41,315 nt of DNA from Actinomycetes bacterium (GTDB lineage Bacteria > Actinomycetota > Actinomycetes > Propionibacteriales > Nocardioidaceae). The DNA lies in contig JAUILS010000005.1 in assembly GCA_030432975.1 (NCBI GenBank), positions 1 through 41,315 on the forward strand. Direction: 5' to 3'. The stretch's first letter is position 1, and every line of letters begins with the position of its first letter. A model generated the notes under the pieces. That model was not told the origin of the DNA. It did no database searches and saw only the letters and a list, made by a program, of their open reading frames with translations. The position numbers and the translations under genes were made by a program. Positions 9,409-16,536 of the stretch are shown here, piece by piece.

Positions 9409-9885
9409 TCAGCGCCCGCGGTTGCGGCGCCGGACCGGCCGCGGCGGCTTGCCACCGAGGTACGACGCCCCGGGGTCGACCAGGAACCCCTGGGCCAGCG
9501 CCTCGCGGCCGACCAGCATCCGGAACCCCATCTTGTCGCGGTTGGTGAGCGTCACCTCGGCCGGCACGGTGCGCCCCACGAGGGTGACGTCCATCGCGAC
9601 GACGTAGCGCTTCTGCGCGTGCCCCGACGAGCTGCGCACCCGCCGTCGGTCGAGCACCGGCGCGGACCACTCCACCGGGTCGCCGTCGTTGGTCTGCCAG
9701 GGGTGGATCCAGAACCGCACCCAGGTCTGCCCGTCGCGCTCCTCCTCGACGAGGTCGAAGGCGTGCAGCGCCGAGGTCGTCGCGCCGGTGTCGATCTTGG
9801 CCTTGATCCAGCCGACCCCGGCGTCGGGCAGACCGACCCACTCGCGCCACCCGACCAGCGTCGGCTCCTCGGCGTCCTGGGCCAC
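9409..9885 (-). CDS. RimB/RimK-associated retropepsin-like protease
   Basis: A 158-residue protein of the ATP-dependent zinc protease / RimB family (PF05618-type). IKAKIDTGATTSALHAF near residues 27-43 carries the Asp-Thr-Gly of a retropepsin-like aspartic protease, and FRMLVGREAL is the family's second conserved block. In bacteria with RimK, such proteins trim or regulate polyglutamate tails added by RimK. GTG 9885 is preferred because longer versions read into low-complexity sequence and the divergent promoter region. It faces the RimK gene head-to-head with 122 bases between, which supports a joint role. Basic C-terminal tail (RPVRRRNRGR). Confidence 0.85.
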   Translation of the reverse strand: MAQDAEEPTLVGWREWVGLPDAGVGWIKAKIDTGATTSALHAFDLVEEERDGQTWVRFWIHPWQTNDGDPVEWSAPVLDRRRVRSSSGHAQKRYVVAMDVTLVGRTVPAEVTLTNRDKMGFRMLVGREALAQGFLVDPGASYLGGKPPRPVRRRNRGR

Positions 9886-9889
9886 GGCG

Positions 9890-9974
9890 CCATCCAACCA
9901 CGCGCCCCACCCTCGAGGACGCCGGCCCGGCCAGTGGCGGCCCGTCGAGCGGCGGACCGAGGATGGTTGGATGG
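9890..9974. promoter_or_regulatory. Divergent rimB-like/rimK control region with an 11-bp inverted repeat
   Basis: CCATCCAACCA at 9890-9900 and its exact complement TGGTTGGATGG at 9964-9974 lie symmetrically just upstream of the two divergent genes, 63 bases apart. This would suit a dimeric regulator bridging both promoters, or mirrored promoter elements. Confidence 0.5.
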
Positions 9975-10007
9975 GCCAGTCGGCCACCCCACCAGGCAAG
10001 GACGCCC

Positions 10008-11198
10008 ATGAAGCTCGCCATCCTGTCGCGCGCGCCCCGCGCGTACAGCACCCAACGGCTGCGCAGCGCGGCGGTGGAGCGGGGCCACGACGTCAAGGTG
10101 CTCAACACCCTGCGGTTCGCCATCGACCTGTCCGGCGACGAGCCGGACCTGCAGTTCCGCGGCAAGCCGCTGTCGGACTACGACGCGATCCTGCCCCGGA
10201 TCGGCAACTCCATCACCTACTTCGGCACCGCCGTGGTGCGGCAGTTCGAGCAGATGGACGTCTACACCCCCAACCCGTCGTACGGCATCGCCAACTCCCG
10301 CGACAAGCTGCGCGCGACCCAGATCCTGTCCCGCCACGGCATCGGGATGCCGGCCACGACGTTCGTCCGCGACCGGGCCGACGTGATCCCCGGCATCAAG
10401 CGGGTCGGCGGGGCGCCGGTCGTGATCAAGCTGATCGAGGGCACCCAGGGGATCGGGGTGATCCTGGCCCCGACGATGAAGGTCGCCGAGGCGATCATCG
10501 AGACGCTGCAGAGCACCAGCCAGCAGGTGCTGATCCAGCGGTTCGTCGAGGAGAGCCGCGGCCGCGACGTGCGCGCCCTGGTCGTCGGCGACCGCGTGGT
10601 CGCGGCGATGCGGCGGGTGGCGAAGGGCGACGAGTTCCGCTCCAACGTCCACCGCGGCGGCAGCGTCGAGCGGGTCGACCTCGACGAGGACTACCAGCAG
10701 GCCGCGGTCCGCTCCGCCCAGATCATGGGCCTCAAGGTGGCCGGCGTCGACATGCTCGAGGGCAACGACGGCCCGCTGGTGATGGAGGTCAACTCCTCGC
10801 CCGGCCTGCAGGGCATCGAGGAGGCCACCAACCTCGACGTGGCCGGCGCGATCATCGACTACATCGCCAACCAGGTCGCCTTCCCCGAGATCGACGTGCG
10901 GCAGCGGCTGTCGGTCTCCACCGGGTACGGCGTCGCGGAGCTCTTCGTCCACGCCGGCGCGGAGCTCGTGGGCCAGACGATCGCGGAGTCGGGGCTGAGC
11001 GATCGCGACATCACGGTGCTGACCCTCAACCGCGGCACCCGGGTGATCCCCAACCCGCGGGCCAGCCACCGCCTGGAAGCGGAGGACCGGCTGCTGTGCT
11101 TCGGCAAGCTCGAGGAGATGCGGTCGATGATCCCCACCCGCAAGAAGCGGCGGGCGCGGGTCAAGAAGCTGCCCGACCAGCCGATCCTGGAGGACTGA
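10008..11198 (+). CDS. rimK: RimK-family alpha-L-glutamate ligase with C-terminal RCK_C/TrkA_C domain
   Basis: A 396-residue ATP-grasp ligase. Residues 1-290 correspond to the whole length of ordinary RimK (about 300 residues): N-terminal domain, ATP-grasp from about 95 with VVIKLIEGTQGIGV (138-151), IQRFVEES (176-183), and VMEVNSSPGLQGIE (258-271) carrying Mg-ligands Glu and Asn. RimK adds glutamates to the C-terminus of ribosomal protein S6 in E. coli. Residues about 303-375 form an extra domain (GYGVAELFVHAGAELVGQTI ... DRLLCFGKLEEM) that looks like the TrkA_C/RCK_C ligand-binding domain of K+ channels and transporters, followed by a basic tail. This suggests ligand control, for example by a nucleotide. 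ATG 10008 with AAGGA at 9998-10002. Its 3' end overlaps the converging gene by 38 bases. Confidence 0.9.
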   Translation: MKLAILSRAPRAYSTQRLRSAAVERGHDVKVLNTLRFAIDLSGDEPDLQFRGKPLSDYDAILPRIGNSITYFGTAVVRQFEQMDVYTPNPSYGIANSRDKLRATQILSRHGIGMPATTFVRDRADVIPGIKRVGGAPVVIKLIEGTQGIGVILAPTMKVAEAIIETLQSTSQQVLIQRFVEESRGRDVRALVVGDRVVAAMRRVAKGDEFRSNVHRGGSVERVDLDEDYQQAAVRSAQIMGLKVAGVDMLEGNDGPLVMEVNSSPGLQGIEEATNLDVAGAIIDYIANQVAFPEIDVRQRLSVSTGYGVAELFVHAGAELVGQTIAESGLSDRDITVLTLNRGTRVIPNPRASHRLEAEDRLLCFGKLEEMRSMIPTRKKRRARVKKLPDQPILED

Positions 11199-11949
11199 GC
11201 CGACGGCGGTCGGTCGCGGCCACCACGTCGGCGGCGCGCCGACGCCGCAGGGCCACGTCGACGCCCCAGAGCACGGCGGCCACGAGGAAGCCGAAGAGCA
11301 GGATCATCGCGAGCGTGGTGAACACCGGCCCGTAGCCGCGGTCGACGACGTTGACGAAGTCGTAGGGGTAGGCGTCGATCACCGCGCCCCGCGCCAGCAT
11401 CCAGCCGATCCAGAGCAGCGGGACGACCAGGGCCAGCGGCACCAGCCGGCCGGTGACCCAGCCGCGCGGCCCCCACACCAGCCAGACCAGCAGCGTCAGC
11501 AGCGGCGTGACGACGTGCAGGATCGGGTCGGTGAGCCGCGACCAGCCGGTGACGACGGCGGTCGGCGCCAGCAGCAGCTGGTAGACGATCGCGGTCACCG
11601 TGATCATCAGCAGCCCGTCGAGGCGCAGCACCCGGCGCACCAGGGTGGGCCGCAGCGGCCGGGCGAGGAGCAGGGTCACCGACACCGCCACCGCGACGTT
11701 GGACCAGATCGTGAAGTAGGAGAACGTGTCGAGCACCCGCGCGGCGGCGCCCGCCGCGCCCTCCGGGTGACCGCCGTAGAGGCCCGGCTCGACCGGCAGC
11801 ACGTCGTACCACCCCATGCCGGAGAGGAAGGCCGTCAGCACCACGCCGCCCCAGGCGACCACCGCGTTGACGGCGTACGCCGCGCGGGCGGCGGGGCTGG
11901 GCGTGAGCGCGTCGGCGGCGGCGGCGGTGGCGTCGGCTGCGGCGGTCAT
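11161..11949 (-). CDS. Pr6Pr-family membrane protein
   Basis: A 262-residue membrane protein with about six helices (AVVAWGGVVLTAFLSGMG, TFSYFTIWSNVAVAVSVTLLL, LLMITVTAIVYQLLLAPTAV, LLTLLVWLVWGPRG and two more). The TFSYFTIWSN motif, the HVVTPLLTLLVWL helix and AYPYDFVNV are typical of the actinobacterial Pr6Pr membrane proteins, whose function is unknown. ATG 11949 follows a short divergent region shared with the SHOCT gene. The last 38 bases overlap the end of rimK tail-to-tail. Poly-Ala N-terminus is low complexity. Confidence 0.85.
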   Translation of the reverse strand: MTAAADATAAAADALTPSPAARAAYAVNAVVAWGGVVLTAFLSGMGWYDVLPVEPGLYGGHPEGAAGAAARVLDTFSYFTIWSNVAVAVSVTLLLARPLRPTLVRRVLRLDGLLMITVTAIVYQLLLAPTAVVTGWSRLTDPILHVVTPLLTLLVWLVWGPRGWVTGRLVPLALVVPLLWIGWMLARGAVIDAYPYDFVNVVDRGYGPVFTTLAMILLFGFLVAAVLWGVDVALRRRRAADVVAATDRRRLSPPGSAGRAAS

Positions 11950-12017
11950 CGGGGGAGTATGACGCGGCCGGTGCGAATCCGTCGACCGGCGCCGGCGCGC
12001 CGACCTACAGTTCTCCC

Positions 12018-12593
12018 ATGACGGGGGATCTGGGGACGGCTGCGACGGGGCTACATCCGGGCGCGCTCGCCATGACGGGCGGCGGTGGGCCCAACGACCC
12101 GCCGGACTGGTGCTTCGAGCCCCAGCAGGACGGCTTCATGCCGGAGTGCGCCTACGTCGACGGCGAGTGGATCGGCGGCGACGGCGGGGGCTTCGGCGCG
12201 GGCTTCGGGTCGGGCGTCGACGAGACGGCCGGCGTGATGGGCGGCTTCGCGGTCTTCTTCGTGCTGGTCCTGCTGCTGGCGATCGGCGGCGCCGTGTGGC
12301 GGGTGACGACCGCTCGCCGGCTGGCCCGCAACGCCGGCATGGACGAGGGCGACGCCACGGCCATGACCCTGCTGACCGACAACGGCCTGGAGTCGACCTA
12401 CCTCGCCGCCAACCTGCGGCCGCCGGCCTCCCCGGCGCCGGCACCCTCCGCCCCCGCCGCCCCGGCCGAGGCGCCCGAGCCGCCGCGCAGCAGCGCCGAC
12501 CGGCTCCGCGAGCTCCAGGACCTGCTCGCCGCCGGCCTGGTCACCCAGGAGGAGTACGACGCCCGGCGCCGGGCGATCCTCGACTCGCTGTAG
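12018..12593 (+). CDS. Membrane-anchored SHOCT-domain protein
   Basis: A 191-residue protein with an N-terminal, Gly/Asp-rich segment containing two Cys (about 33 and 44), one transmembrane helix (GGFAVFFVLVLLLAIGGAVW), a cytoplasmic middle part, an Ala/Pro linker and a C-terminal SHOCT motif (DRLRELQDLLAAGLVTQEEYDARR). SHOCT is a short oligomerisation module found at the ends of many membrane proteins. A later start at ATG 12072 is possible. Function unknown. Followed by a perfect palindrome at 12609-12628. Confidence 0.8.
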   Translation: MTGDLGTAATGLHPGALAMTGGGGPNDPPDWCFEPQQDGFMPECAYVDGEWIGGDGGGFGAGFGSGVDETAGVMGGFAVFFVLVLLLAIGGAVWRVTTARRLARNAGMDEGDATAMTLLTDNGLESTYLAANLRPPASPAPAPSAPAAPAEAPEPPRSSADRLRELQDLLAAGLVTQEEYDARRRAILDSL

Positions 12594-12608
12594 GCGCGCC
12601 CCGACGTT

Positions 12609-12628
12609 CCGTCCGGACGTCCGGACGG
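12609..12628. terminator. Perfect 20-bp GC-rich palindrome after the SHOCT gene
   Basis: CCGTCCGGACGTCCGGACGG reads the same on both strands and begins 16 bases after the SHOCT stop. It can form a short hairpin or bind a dimeric protein. There is no T-run, so a terminator role is only likely, not shown. Confidence 0.5.
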
Positions 12629-12695
12629 CGTCCGGTCGGCCGCTCGCCCGAAAACCCGATGCGCCCGAGGGCGCGGCGGCGTACGGTTCTGCGCT

Positions 12696-12827
12696 GGTGA
12701 GATCAGTGGCAGGGCCGGTGTTCCGGCCCGGTCCCACGCGTCGTACCTCACCACCGCAACCTCTGCGACAGGTAGCGGGGAGCCCTTCACTCCCTTGTCG
12801 GTTCGACTCCGACTCCTCGCGGTGGTG
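12696..12827 (+). ncRNA. Candidate structured RNA with a tRNA-like acceptor/T-arm element
   Basis: Stem 1: GGTGAG (12696-12701) with CTCACC (12747-12752), enclosing GTGG/CCAC (12706-12709/12734-12737) and a 7-bp GGGCCGG-tgtt-CCGGCCC hairpin (12712-12729). Downstream, GCGGGGA (12775-12781) pairs with TCCTCGC (12814-12820; one G-U), stacked on GTCGG-TTCGACT-CCGAC (12797-12813), which is a canonical tRNA T-arm; D and anticodon arms are replaced by 15 bases. CACCACCGC (12749-12757) can instead pair with GCGGTGGTG (12819-12827), which excludes both stem 1 and the end of the acceptor-like helix, giving a switch-like layout upstream of the SPFH gene. Not a known family to me. Confidence 0.45.
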
Positions 12828-13008
12828 ACCGGTGGCGACTCGCGGCGCCGTGCCCTGCGGCGGTCCCGGTCAGCACGACGGGCCCAGCCCCGCGCGGCGT
12901 CGTGGCCACCCGTCACCACCGCCCCCGACCCCACCGCCCCTGACCCCTGCCATCCACCCGCCCACCAGCCACCCCGCTTCGGCGCGACGACCAGAAGGAG
13001 GAGCCGAG

Positions 13009-13701
13009 ATGACCCCGACGATCCTGCGACTGCGGACGACCCGTGTGCAGCCCTGGCAGCTCTGCCTGGAGCGGGTGCCCGGCCGGCCCACCGTGGTGCT
13101 CGGCCCAGGCAAGCACCGCCGGCGCCGGGCCGCGACCTACCAGCTGCTCGACGCGCGCGAGCAGGTGCTCACGGTCGCGCCCCAGGAGGTGCTCACCGCC
13201 GACGGTGTGACGGTGCGCGTCACGGCGGTCGCCCGGTGGACGGTCGGCGACGCGGTGGCCTTCACCGAGAAGGTCACCGACCCGCTCGGCCAGGTCTACC
13301 TGGCGATCCAGCTGGCGCTGCGGGAGGCACTCGCGACCCGCGACGCCGAGGCGCTGGTGCGGGCCCCGCGGGCCCCGCGGGCGACGCTGACCGACGAGAC
13401 CGTCGAGCAGCTGCGCGTGGCCGCGACCGGGGTGGGCGTCCGGCTGGTCGAGGTCCTGGTCAAGGACGTCGTCCTGCCGGCGGACCTGCGGGCGGCGTAC
13501 GCCGAGCTCGTCGTCGGCCGCCAGCGCGCCCAGGCGCAGCTGGAGGCCGCGCGGGCCGAGACCGCCGCGCTGCGGTCGATGGCCAACGCCGCCACGCTGC
13601 TCGACGAGCACCCCGCGCTGGCTCGGCTCCGGCTGGTCCAGGCACTGCCCGTCGGCTCGCGCGTCGAGCTGGTCCACGACTCCGGCGACCGGCCCGACTG
13701 A
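13009..13701 (+). CDS. SPFH/band 7 domain protein (slipin-like)
   Basis: A 230-residue protein with an SPFH (stomatin/prohibitin) domain: TVAPQEVLTADGVTVRVTAVARWTV (about 45-75) is the classic band 7 strand pair, followed by VYLAIQLALREALATRDAEAL and the VRLVEVLVKDVVLPADLRAAYAELV helix leading into a short Ala/Glu-rich coiled coil (residues about 165-200). There is no N-terminal transmembrane hairpin, so membrane attachment would have to be peripheral or by a partner. ATG 13009 with a perfect AGGAGG site. Slipins scaffold membrane microdomains and often pair with an NfeD protease partner; none is seen here. Its unusual 5' leader carries the structured RNA candidate. Confidence 0.85.
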   Translation: MTPTILRLRTTRVQPWQLCLERVPGRPTVVLGPGKHRRRRAATYQLLDAREQVLTVAPQEVLTADGVTVRVTAVARWTVGDAVAFTEKVTDPLGQVYLAIQLALREALATRDAEALVRAPRAPRATLTDETVEQLRVAATGVGVRLVEVLVKDVVLPADLRAAYAELVVGRQRAQAQLEAARAETAALRSMANAATLLDEHPALARLRLVQALPVGSRVELVHDSGDRPD

Positions 13702-13738
13702 GGGGGCAGCGTCCCCCGGGAGGCCTGGGGGGAGATGT

Positions 13739-13783
13739 CTACTGGTGCGTACGACGCACCCAGTGCGTCGTACGCACCAGTAG
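13739..13783. repeat. Palindromic repeat A, copy 3
   Basis: Arms 13739-13757 and 13765-13783 are identical in sequence to those of copy A1. Here the stem can extend by two pairs to 21 bp with a three-base loop. It lies between the SPFH gene and the small secreted protein, both on the plus strand. Confidence 0.92.
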
Positions 13784-13784
13784 C

Positions 13785-13820
13785 CGCGTCGGGGCGCGCG
13801 TCGGGGCGCGCGTCGGGGCG
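13785..13820 (+). repeat. Three tandem 12-base units next to palindrome A3
   Basis: CGCGTCGGGGCG occurs at 13785-13796, 13797-13808 and 13809-13820 without a mismatch, directly after palindrome A3. Copy number and unit length equal the repeat at A1, but the sequence differs. Confidence 0.88.
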
Positions 13821-13860
13821 CGCGCGGGAACCGCCGCTCCGCACCGGCCGTCCCACCCAC

Positions 13861-14277
13861 ATGCGACGACTGCTGCTGCCCGCCCTTCTCCTCGGCCTCG
13901 CGGTGGCGCCCTTCCCGCAGCAGCCGGCATCGGCGGACTGCGGAGGGCCGACGATCCTCGCCGAGGGCCTCGACCTGCGTCGGGGTGAGGAGGTCACCGT
14001 CGGCGGCCGGTCGTTCGTCGACGGCTGCCGGGACATGATGACCTGCAGTGGGGTGCTCGGCTGCTCGCGGTGTGAATACACCGACCCACCGCCGGCCCCG
14101 ATGCGGGACGTGGAGCTCCGGCTGGAGCAGGGGCGCCGGTCGTGGTCGCTCGGCACGGCGGACGCCGACGACGCCGGCGAGGCGACCTGGGTGGTCAACG
14201 TCCCCGAGGACGCCCGGCGCGGCCCGGCCCGGCTCGTGGTCGACGACTACCCGAAGGAGAGAGTGCGCATCCGCTGA
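13861..14277 (+). CDS. Small secreted Cys-rich protein
   Basis: A 138-residue exported protein. Signal peptide MRRLLLPALLLGLAVAPF with cleavage probably after ASA (about residue 25). The mature part has five to six Cys in a row of short spacings (DCGG, DGCRD, TCSG, GCSRC) and then a beta-rich region of about 70 residues (MRDVELRLEQGRRSW, ATWVVNVPEDARRGPARLVV) resembling an Ig-like or beta-sandwich half. I recognise no family. The Cys cluster suggests disulfides or a bound metal. ATG 13861; no strong ribosome binding site (the 12-base repeats lie just upstream). Confidence 0.75.
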   Translation: MRRLLLPALLLGLAVAPFPQQPASADCGGPTILAEGLDLRRGEEVTVGGRSFVDGCRDMMTCSGVLGCSRCEYTDPPPAPMRDVELRLEQGRRSWSLGTADADDAGEATWVVNVPEDARRGPARLVVDDYPKERVRIR

Positions 14278-14297
14278 GGCGACGCTCCGTGTGTCAG

Positions 14298-14338
14298 CGG
14301 GGAGGGCTTCCGTCACCCCATGACGGCAACCCTCCCCG
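14298..14338 (+). terminator. Hairpin terminator after the secreted protein gene
   Basis: CGGGGAGGG (14298-14306) pairs with CCCTCCCCG (14330-14338), and inside it CCGTC pairs with GACGG, giving a strong stem with an internal loop 20 bases after the stop codon. No T-run, as usual in high-GC actinobacteria. Confidence 0.7.
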
Positions 14339-14416
14339 ATCCTCACCCGCGCTCCCGATCTGCGATCCCCACCCACGCCGAGTGCGCCGCCCGGCCGTCG
14401 GCCCTAGGCTCACCTC

Positions 14417-14938
14417 ATGGCCACCCTCGTGCTGACCCTGCTGGGCACCGACCGGGCGGGACTCGTCTCCGCCGTGTCCGGGGTGATCTCGGAGCACGGA
14501 GGCAGCTGGGAGCGCAGCCAGATGGCGCACCTGGCGGGGACCTTCGCCGGAGTTGTCGAGGTCGCGGTGCCGACGACCGGGGTCGACGCCCTGGTCGCCG
14601 CCGTCGAGGGACTGGGCGCCCAGGGCCTACGGGTGACCGTCGAGCGCACCGCCGACGAGCCCGAGCGCGACGAGGGCTCCCGGCTGGCGCTTCATCTGGT
14701 CGGCGCCGACCGGCCCGGCATCGTCGCGGAGATCTCCTCGCTGCTCGCCGAGCACGGCGTCAACGTCGAGGAGCTCAGCACCGACGTGAGCGACGCCCCG
14801 ATGGCGGGCGGCACTCTCTTCGAGGCCGACGCCGTCGTCGTGGTCCCCGCGGGCGCCGACACCGCTGCGCTCCGGGCCGGCCTCGAGGCGCTCGCCGACG
14901 AGCTGATGGTCGACCTCGACCTGCACGACACTGACTGA
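14417..14938 (+). CDS. Double ACT-domain protein (GcvR-like)
   Basis: A 173-residue protein of two ACT domains. The first starts VLTLLGTDRAGLVSAVSGVISEHG, the second LHLVGADRPGIVAEISSLLAEHG; both show the D-R-x-G-x-V ligand loop of ACT domains. This matches the GcvR-like group of stand-alone ACT proteins, which bind amino acids (glycine for GcvR of E. coli) and regulate by protein contact. No gcv gene is nearby, so the target is unknown. ATG 14417. Followed directly by hairpin B1. Confidence 0.87.
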   Translation: MATLVLTLLGTDRAGLVSAVSGVISEHGGSWERSQMAHLAGTFAGVVEVAVPTTGVDALVAAVEGLGAQGLRVTVERTADEPERDEGSRLALHLVGADRPGIVAEISSLLAEHGVNVEELSTDVSDAPMAGGTLFEADAVVVVPAGADTAALRAGLEALADELMVDLDLHDTD

Positions 14939-14946
14939 CTCCCGGC

Positions 14947-14997
14947 GGGTCGCGTGCCTGAGCCGTCCCAGCCCCCGCGGGGCGGGGCACACGACCC
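14947..14997. repeat. Hairpin repeat B, copy 1
   Basis: Arms GGGTCGCGTGCC (14947-14958) and GGCACACGACCC (14986-14997) pair with one mismatch; inside lies CCCCGCGGGG. The element is 51 bases, same length as copy B2, with about 46 of 51 positions equal. It starts nine bases after the ACT gene and may terminate it. Confidence 0.87.
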
Positions 14998-15057
14998 CCC
15001 AGCCCGGTCCGAAAACCGCGCGACGCCCCCCGAGCGAGCCTGAGACACTCGGCCGCG

Positions 15058-16470
15058 ATGACTGCCACGACCGCCCCGCGCCGCTTCCGCGCGCCCAGCC
15101 CGCTGGCGGGTCGGCTGGCCAGGCAGTCGCTGCTGTTCGCGCTCGGCGAGGGCACGTTCATGACCGGGTCGGCGGTGTTCTTCACCCAGATCGTCGGGCT
15201 CACCGCCGCCCAGGTCGGGCTGGGGCTGACCATCGCGGGGGCGGCGGCGTTCGTCGCGGCCCTCCCGGCCGGCAAGCTGGTCGACCGCTTCGGCCCGAAG
15301 CGGATGTGGGCGCTCAGCGCCGTGGGCCAGTCCGCCCTGTTCGTCGTGTGGCCGTTCATCGAGTCCTTCGGTGGCTACGTCGCCATGGCCGTCGTGATGG
15401 AGGTCGTCGGCTCGCTCGGCGGGGCGGCGTACGGCGCCTACACGATCGACGTCCTGCCCCCCGACGAGCGGGTGCGCTCCCGCGCCTTCATGTACTCCGC
15501 CCTCAACGTCGGGTTCACGCTCGGCTCGATGCTCGGCGGCATCGCCCTGGCCTTCGACTCCAACGACGTGCTGCACGCGCTGCCGTGGTTCACCAGCCTC
15601 GCGTTCCTGGTCAACGCGGTCGCCATCATCCGCCTGCCCAACGCGCCCCATGACGACAAGTCGGTCGCCGACCGCAAGGTGAAGGCGCCCGGCCCCGGCC
15701 CGCTGCGCAACCTCGGGTGGATGGCCACGACGTTCTTCGGTGGCGTGCTGTGGACCAACCAGGTGCTGCTCCACCTGGTGATCCCGCTCTGGCTGGTCGA
15801 GCGCACCGACGCGCCGCGGGTGCTGCTGGCCTTCCTGTTCGGCACCAACACCGTGATGTGCATCTTCCTGCCGATGGCCGCGGCCCGCGGGGTCAAGGAC
15901 GTCACCACCGCGCTCCGCGCCGTGCGGGTGTCGGCGGTCTTCTTCGTGGTCTCGTGCGTGATCACGCTGGTCACCCACGACACCGTGGGGTGGCTGACGA
16001 TCGCCCTGGTCTGGCTTGGCCACGTGACGGTGACCGGCGCCGAGCTCTATCTGTCGGCGGCCAGCTGGTCCTTCGAGGCCGAGCTGATGGACCCGCGCCG
16101 CCGCGGCGAGTACCAAGGCGCCGCCGAGGTCGGCGGCACGCTCGGCCGGGTCTGGGCGCCGGCGGTCTTCACCTTCCTCGCGATGGGCTGGGGCGCCGCC
16201 GGCTGGCTGCTGATCGCGGGGATCATCGTGTTCGCCACCGCCGGGCTGCATCCGGCGACCCGGATGGCGCAGCGCTTCCTCGACCGCCACGGCCCACCTC
16301 CCGACGACCCGTCGTGGGGGCGCGGACCCGGCCCCGCCGGCGAGCTCGCCGACGGCGACGTCGGCACGGAGCCGCCCCCCGTCCCGCCGCCGTCCTGGCT
16401 GGAGGACCCGCCGATGTCGCCAGCCGGCGACGGGTTCGGGCCGCCGACGGTGAAGGGCACGGGGGACTGA
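15058..16470 (+). CDS. MFS transporter
   Basis: A 470-residue, 12-helix major facilitator. The loop 2-3 motif appears as GKLVDRFGPKRMW, and there is a long cytoplasmic loop in the middle around PNAPHDDKSVADRK. The last 75 residues are hydrophilic and Pro/Gly rich, probably cytoplasmic. Helix 1 (LFALGEGTFMTGSAVFF) resembles actinobacterial MFS proteins found beside peptide or natural-product genes, but no such genes are here. Substrate unknown. ATG 15058 sits 60 bases after hairpin B1. The stop lies inside the first unit of the tandem repeat at 16458-16520. Confidence 0.9.
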   Translation: MTATTAPRRFRAPSPLAGRLARQSLLFALGEGTFMTGSAVFFTQIVGLTAAQVGLGLTIAGAAAFVAALPAGKLVDRFGPKRMWALSAVGQSALFVVWPFIESFGGYVAMAVVMEVVGSLGGAAYGAYTIDVLPPDERVRSRAFMYSALNVGFTLGSMLGGIALAFDSNDVLHALPWFTSLAFLVNAVAIIRLPNAPHDDKSVADRKVKAPGPGPLRNLGWMATTFFGGVLWTNQVLLHLVIPLWLVERTDAPRVLLAFLFGTNTVMCIFLPMAAARGVKDVTTALRAVRVSAVFFVVSCVITLVTHDTVGWLTIALVWLGHVTVTGAELYLSAASWSFEAELMDPRRRGEYQGAAEVGGTLGRVWAPAVFTFLAMGWGAAGWLLIAGIIVFATAGLHPATRMAQRFLDRHGPPPDDPSWGRGPGPAGELADGDVGTEPPPVPPPSWLEDPPMSPAGDGFGPPTVKGTGD

Positions 16471-16520
16471 CGCGGGGGACTGACACGGGGGACTGGCCCG
16501 GGGACTGACCCGGGGACTGG
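16458..16520 (+). repeat. Five tandem 12-13 base repeats across a stop codon
   Basis: Units of the form CACGGGGGACTGA/G at 16458-16470, 16471-16483, 16484-16496 (13 bases each), 16497-16508 and 16509-16520 (12 bases each). The MFS stop TGA is in unit 1, and the array fills the gap to the converging BCCT gene. Confidence 0.85.
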
Positions 16521-16536
16521 CCGGAGGCGGAGCGGG

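Larger units (their letters stand above)
12594..13008. other. 415-base intergenic stretch holding a palindrome and an RNA candidate
   Basis: No convincing protein gene here. It contains the 20-bp palindrome at 12609-12628, the structured RNA candidate at 12696-12827, and at its end an unusually strong ribosome binding site (AGAAGGAGGAG) for the SPFH gene. The remaining part (about 12830-12990) shows no signal I can name. Confidence 0.7.

Noticed and set aside
12775-12821. tRNA gene call based on the T-arm and acceptor-like stem
   Set aside because: There are only 15 bases between acceptor and T-arm, so no D-arm or anticodon arm can form. It is kept only as a tRNA-like element of a structured RNA.
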